Below are positions 58,532 to 64,000 of a stretch of 64,000 nt of DNA, in pieces (within the stretch, counting starts at the first letter, position 1; each line of letters begins with the position of its first letter). The notes under the pieces are model-generated. The model was not told where the DNA came from, did no database searches, and was given only the letters and a program-made list of their open reading frames with translations. Both the position numbers and the translations under genes were made by a program. This DNA comes from Apus apus (Eukaryota > Chordata > Aves > Apodiformes > Apodidae). The stretch is from positions 10,484,001-10,548,000 of the forward strand of contig NC_067299.1 of the NCBI RefSeq assembly GCF_020740795.1, given 5' to 3'.

Positions 58532-61500
58532 ATCACAGTCAGAAAAGCAGTAACCCTGTGACACTGTCCTGCCCCCAGGCCCTTTCTATAAGGACAATCC
58601 ACGTCTCACCCCTGAGCAGATCATCTTCACACTGTAAGACACTTTTCTCTTGGGAAAACAAGTCCCTTTGAAAAAAAAAACCCACATGAGAAGATGTGTA
58701 AACTTGCTGGGTATGAAAAATATAACCCTGAACCTGTTGCCTGAATATCCTGGATTGCAACACGTTGCCTTGGACCAAGGACCACGGGGAAACTGATTGA
58801 ACAGATACAACCAACAGTGGAAGAAGATGCTGTCTTGGAAGATAAAAATTCTCTGGGCTTTCTGTCATGCAGGTTCAGCAAAGTCTGCATCTCAAGTGAA
58901 GTTCTCATTGGCTGGTACATCTCACCCAGGGGCTGACCAGCAACAGCAGGAAAATGAGGAAAATCCCCCTAACCCTCCAGATGCAACTGCTGATTTCCCA
59001 GGGACAGGGCCCCTGCCTGCTCCCAGTGCACCCCCATCTCTCAGATACTTAATTCCTGAGACAAATAGGCTGAGGAATTAAAATTAATAACTCTTCTGGA
59101 TATGGAAAATCAGCTTTAGAACACATTCAGATGTTCCTCACTCACTGCTTTTTCTTGACACCAGCCTGTTCCCCTGGCAAAAATTCCCCATTTCTCTCCA
59201 TCCCACCAGACCAAGGACCTCACCTGCAGCCTCACTGAGCCTCCTCTGCTCTACAGCTGCCTAGTCCCCTTTTCTTACCAAATTATGAAATGTATTATTG
59301 CAATCAAACTGTTTTCAACCTTGGAGTCACCAGTTTCTGCCTCAGCTCTGGGGAAGGGCACACCTCTACAACACCTCTGGCAAGGCTGATCTGGTTTTTT
59401 TAATAGAAAATGCCACTGATCCATGAAAACTCTGTCTCCTTCTTAAACCCTGTTTTCATTAAAACTTCATTATTTGGAGGCCTGACAGTGAGAGGGAAAG
59501 ATGCAGCTGGTCTTTGCTTCCAAGGTAGACCCAGCAGGCTGAGTCATGGGCTGACTGCAGACACAGCCTGGGCAGGGAGCATGAAAAATGGCATCTCCTT
59601 ATTTGATTGATTCCATCTCTGGAACAAAAGGCCTGTTGTGAGGGACACCAGGAACACCACGAGCTTTGGGGTGGCCTTTTGCCTAGAAGGGCTCTTGGTT
59701 ACCTTAGAACTTGAATCCACTTTTCTTTGCAAATCTTAATGCTTATGATTTGCCCAAGAGCCTTGGCTCAGCAGCAGCATCATCCCACCCTTCTGCTAGA
59801 GAAGTGTCTCTTTTGCAAAAGAAAAAGAGAATAGATGTGTTGCAAAAGAAAAAGGATAATAGGACAGAGAGACTGAAACCAATACTGTGGCAGGAGGGAG
59901 CAGGCAGTGGCTTGGAGAGCAAGGACACCCTTTTGCCTTTCATTCAGTCTCAACCTGTGAACATCTGTTCAGCTCAACCTGCATAGGACAAAATGCTGGA
60001 TCAGGACCATGAGCCAAATGGGATGGTTGATGCCTCCTGGGGTGTTTGGGATCTTCAGACATGTGGGCTACAAATGTGAGAGAAGTGGTTCAAATTGTCC
60101 TACTCTTCACCTTGAACTTTGCTTGTTTGATTTAATGAATGCAAATCTTTCTGCATGACTTGCCCTGGCAACCTCGAAAATAGCCCTCTGGGGTTCTTTG
60201 GCCAGCCCTAAGGAAACCTCACAGCTCTGAGGGACGAGACACCCTCTCTGGTTGGCTGCAAAAAGGCCTTTTGGAAAAGGCCATGAAAGTCTCACCTTCC
60301 TTGCCTGGAGCCAGGTTTCAGCAGAGCCCCTGAGCCATCCGTTTCTCCACGGGACAGGTCATTAGAGGAGCTGCCCAAACACTGGTAGCTGTGAAAAATG
60401 ATGTCCAGTGGAGACCCTTGACTGTAGAGAGGGATGTTTAGGTGGGGAGGAAGCTGCCACCTCCTCAACGAGGTGCACAGGAGCCCTTTTCCAGAAGACC
60501 CCCCCCCCCCATCTGACTCCCACCCCCGTCAGTGGGAGATGAAAAAGCAGGTTCTCCCGCGCCGCTGCCACGTGGCAGACGCAGCTACTCGAGCACTTCC
60601 CCTCAGACACCTGCTGAGCTAGAGATGGGCTTGTCTGCAGACAAACACATTTCCAAGTTCAAAGCTGCCTGTTGGATGAGGATCTTCCTGATCTTTCACT
60701 CTGAAAGCCCAAGTGCTCCCATGGAGCACACTCCTCCCGAGCAGCAGCACCGCTCCCGAAGCCTGGCATGGTCAGATGCCAAGGTCAGGTCTTTACCCCA
60801 CCAGACCCAACCTGCCCTGTGGTCTTCAGCAGCCTGACTCCACCAGGCTCTCAACAGCTAGAGTCCAATCAACACCACAGATATTTTTTGGGCAGCCATT
60901 CTCTCAGCACGCTCCAGAATCCCTTGAGGATTCATGGAGCCTTTGCCTGCGTTTCCCCTGGTCCCGATCCAGGCCAAGCCCTCCATGTGGAGCACCAACA
61001 CCAAGTTCCATCACACAGACAAAGCTCAGCAAAGCACTTTCACAGGGATCGAATTTTAGGAGCACACATTTATCTCACCCCTACCAGAAGATCAGAAGGA
61101 AATGTGTGGGATCTTGTGGAATTGTGCCCTGTGCAATGGGCCCAACTGATGGTTTGGGGAGCTGAGCTCACCTGGAGAACCAGGACTGTGACCTCCATCC
61201 CTTGGAACCAGATGTGCAGACCTGCAAGCCACAAGCTAATGAGGAGCTAAAGAAGGGACAAGGCTACACATGTCACAGCAATGCCTGGATGAAATGTGGA
61301 AAGCCACAACCCAAATTTTAATTTCCTTCCCTGAGCCAATGCCAAGATCAAGCAGCTCACTCGGGAGGGTTTCATGTGCACTCCTGCCACCCCCCACCTG
61401 CTGGCTCCCAGCAGGGTTCTTCTTAAGCTTTCAAACTCTTTGAGGCTGGTACTTTTAGGTCTATTTTTTTTTCTGACTGATCCCTGACTCCCCCCTTCCT

Positions 61501-62029
61501 TCTCCTGTGACCTGTTCCCACTTTGAAAGAGCAACTTGGAGCAACGATGCTGTGAGCTTTGAAGGCCACCCCACTGCCTCCTGCAGGAACAGCAAGAGAG
61601 AAACTTCACCCCAAAGAATCCTCCTGCAGCATCAACCAGAGAGAAAACATCTTGGGGGGGGAGTGGCACACACACACACAGCTGAGCAGAGCTCTGGTGG
61701 TCCAAGTTGAGCAGGTCTGTGAGCCCTCAGCTGCTTCAGATCCACGTGCCCAGTGTCTCCCTCTGCCCAACACCAGGAGCCCACGCCTGGGGAGGGCTCG
61801 GAAGCGGCGCTCACAGGGTGAGTAGGTGCTGGACCATGGCTGGCTGCTCTGAGCTCATCTTACTGCAACCCCATGCCAGGCATGTTCCTGTCACTGCTAC
61901 TGCTTACCTACACCACAACAGCCCCCGAGACAGCCCCCAGGAACAGCAGAGAGAGAGCGAGCTGGTTCCTGGGCACAGCTCCTCCCAGGCCCTGCAGAGC
62001 TGACAGGGAGGGAAATAGCCCTGACATGC
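58532..62029. other. CALN1 intronic unique sequence
   Basis: About 3.5 kb without CR1. I see only a C-run (60499-60510), a short CA run (61670-61680) and ordinary sequence. No exon of CALN1 is visible. Confidence 0.5.
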
Positions 62030-62168
62030 TGTCATGGGATCAGGGAATGGTTTGGGTTTGGGAAGGACCTTAAAGACCCAACCCCCTGCTATGGGCAGGG
62101 ACACCTCCCACTAGACCAGGTTGCTCCAAGTCCCATCTAGCCTGGCCTTAAACACTTCCAGGGGTTGG
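62030..62168 (-). repeat. CR1 LINE 3' fragment
   Basis: An antisense 3' end (ATGGTTTGGGTTTGGGAAGG, then CCACTAGACCAGGTTGCTCC). It lacks part of the AAGATCATC region. Confidence 0.9.
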
Positions 62169-62321
62169 TTAAAGGCAAGATGCAGGGACAAGGACACTAA
62201 TGACCTGAGCGGGTCCAGACAGCAAAGCATCTGGAGGTTCATATTCAGCCAGCAACAAGCATGGGCACTGCAAGCTCTGCCACTAAGGTTAAAGATCTCT
62301 GCACTCTTTAATGTAGATGCT

Positions 62322-62800
62322 TTAGAATCATAGAATCACAGAATGGTGAAGGTTGGAAGGGACCTTCAAGATCACCAGGTTCCACCCTCCCTGCTATGAG
62401 CAGGGACACCTCCCACCAGACCAGGCTGCACAAGCCTCACCCTGCCTTAGTTGAACACCGTCAGGGAGGGGCAGCCACAACCTCCCTGGGCAACCTGTTT
62501 CAGTGCCTTCCTACCCTCATGGTGGTGAATTTCCTCCTAATATCTCACCTAAATCTCCCCTCTCTCAGTTTAAAATCACTGTGCCCCGTCCCATCTGTCC
62601 CTGCCCTTGTCCCAAGCCCCTCCCCAGCTTTCCTGGAGCCCCTTCAGGCCCTGGCAGGTGCTCTAAGGTCTCCCTGGAGCCTTCTCTTCTCCAGGCTGAA
62701 CACCCCAACTCTCCCAGCCTGTCTCCAGAGCAGAGCTGCTCCAGCTCTTGGATCATGTTCGTGGCCTTTCTCTGGATCATCTCCAACAGCTCCCTGACTT
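62322..62800 (-). repeat. CR1 LINE fragment, longer
   Basis: Antisense. The minus strand reads CSGDRLGELGCSAWRREGSR, then LPGPEGAPGKLGRG, with the complete 3' end at 62322 (TAGAATCATAGAATCACAG). It is the same subfamily as the 41905 copy. Confidence 0.94.
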
Positions 62801-63930
62801 CCATAAGTACAGATCTTCCCCATGCCCTGAGGGCTCTCAAGACACTCAAGTACATTGCAAAAATTTTTGTAAGAATAGAAAACCCTCCAAAATCCCTGTG
62901 TTTTCCTGGTGGGAAAGGGATGCACAAGGTTCTGCATCTGAGGAACTACTGGAGGGCAGTTCCTGTATCACAGGGCTGGATCTACACACTTGTGCTGCAG
63001 GACGTGGCCACCCTGACACCAATGTCACCTGTAGGTGTGCAGGGGACAGCTCATGGCCATGGCAGTGCCAGCTGTGCAATGTTTGCAGAATCTTTTTGTG
63101 TCACGTTTCAAGATCTTTTCCCTTTCTCATGAAAAGATGCTCTGAGCAGCTGGATTTCCCTGCAGGAGCACTGTGGTTCCTGGCTAGCTGTTCCAGCTGA
63201 TTGAGTCCCCTCAGCCTGTCATCTCTGATGCTTTTCTTGGCTTGTTTCATCCATGTGATGACGATTTGAAACACCTCAGGAACAGAGAATCAGATCCAGG
63301 TACATTTTTGACTCGCTCATTTTCTTTCCCCTTGGCACAGCCTCGTGCAGGGGCAGGCAGAGCCATGGTTTGCTGCCTCTGGGGTCTTCCTGCACTACCT
63401 GCTCTGTGGTCCTGCAGAATTTTCTTGGGCTGCCTCATCCTCTTCTGCTCTGAAGCATTCACTTCACAACGTCTGATTTCATGAAAATTGTATAAAGGAA
63501 AGCAGAGGGAAAGGAGCAACTGAAGAAGTACCTGGTGCTGCTGCTCTTTGGCAGCTCATCCCCTATAGCCCCACAGACCAGCAGCAGCAGCTGTTTACTT
63601 TCCATTCATCTTGCTGTCACGGGTGTAACCAGGTTCAAATATTTGCTCTCTACCTGAGCACATCAAATGCACCTGGATTTTATCAGATAGGGGAGATGAG
63701 GCTGCTCTGACATAGCTGCCAGGAGCTTAGGTATCAAAACGTTTCTGTTTTTCACTGATGCATTTTGCCTTCTTCAGAAAAGGTGCCTGCATGTCACTAA
63801 TGTCACTCAGGTTTTATAAGCAAGCCCCTTCTGCAGTAGAATAAGGCCAAGGTGAACAAAAGACCAGTCCTTCTTGGGCTGAGGATTGGGGTTCTGTTAG
63901 AGATACACTTAATTGGTAGAGATACTTCTT

Positions 63931-64000
63931 GTCATAGAATCACAGAATCTTTAAGGTTGGAAGAGATCTCAAAGATCATCCAGTTCCAACCCCCCTGCCA
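63931..64000 (-). repeat. CR1 LINE 3' end, cut by window edge
   Basis: Starts TGTCATAGAATCACAGAATC and continues GGTTGGAAGAGATCTCAAAG to the last base. The rest lies beyond the window. Confidence 0.93.

Larger units (their letters stand above)
44494..64000 (-). other. CALN1: CALN1 intron (partial)
   Basis: All sequence from the acceptor of the penultimate exon to the right edge appears to be CALN1 intron. It is CR1-free to 47.7 kb, then dense in CR1. Open frames here lack splice or family support. Other features are listed separately. Confidence 0.75.

Noticed and set aside
44494..64000. Earlier CALN1 exons with the functional EF-hand loops
   Set aside because: Searched for the DGDGQVDF-type loop and the segment before FDMQ on the minus strand. 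Nothing was found, so they lie outside the window.
1..64000. CRISPR arrays, tRNA, rRNA, bacterial operons
   Set aside because: Tandem repeats here are minisatellites or CR1 tails, no tRNA-like B-box with a foldable context was seen, and the sequence is vertebrate.

Overview
This is a window of bird nuclear DNA. About thirty fragments of the avian LINE CR1 are scattered through it on both strands, roughly 12% of the bases by my estimate. Coding sequence is split into small exons with canonical GT/AG splice sites, introns run to many kilobases, and AT-rich non-repetitive blocks that look like conserved non-coding DNA alternate with GC-rich minisatellites. Several CR1 copies are almost identical, so the lineage had recent CR1 activity. 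Woodpeckers and their relatives are one possibility, but that is only a guess.

Two genes are identified from exon sequence, and they point towards each other. Positions 1-4199 (+) hold the last two coding exons of GALNT17 (WBSCR17), which encode the end of the ricin-type lectin domain. From 44493 down to 36824 (-) are the last two coding exons of CALN1 (calneuron-1), which encode the linker after its EF-hands and the C-terminal membrane anchor. This tail-to-tail GALNT17/CALN1 order matches the AUTS2-GALNT17-CALN1 region of human 7q11.22. Finding the two together makes both calls secure. Upstream exons of both genes lie outside the window.

Layout: 1-2493 GALNT17 intron; 2494-2661 penultimate exon; 2662-4070 intron with CR1; 4071-4199 last exon; about 4200-6200 probable 3' UTR; about 6200-29450 intergenic, with an 18-bp minisatellite, a G-rich minisatellite, a broken EXOC7 retrocopy (14653-15290, -), CR1 copies and conserved-looking AT-rich blocks; about 29450-36823 probable long CALN1 3' UTR; 36824-36951 last CALN1 exon; 36952-44339 CALN1 intron with a solo LTR inside a CR1; 44340-44493 penultimate CALN1 exon; 44494-64000 large CALN1 intron with many CR1 pieces.

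I found no CRISPR array, tRNA, rRNA or multi-gene accessory system. The most unusual items are the EXOC7 retrocopy (processed pseudogenes are scarce in birds), its direct junction with the 3' end of a CR1, a cohort of very young CR1 copies, a solo LTR with four 29-bp CCAAT-bearing repeats, and a strongly strand-asymmetric G-rich minisatellite. Many long open frames are by-products of CR1 or minisatellite sequence and are not annotated as genes.
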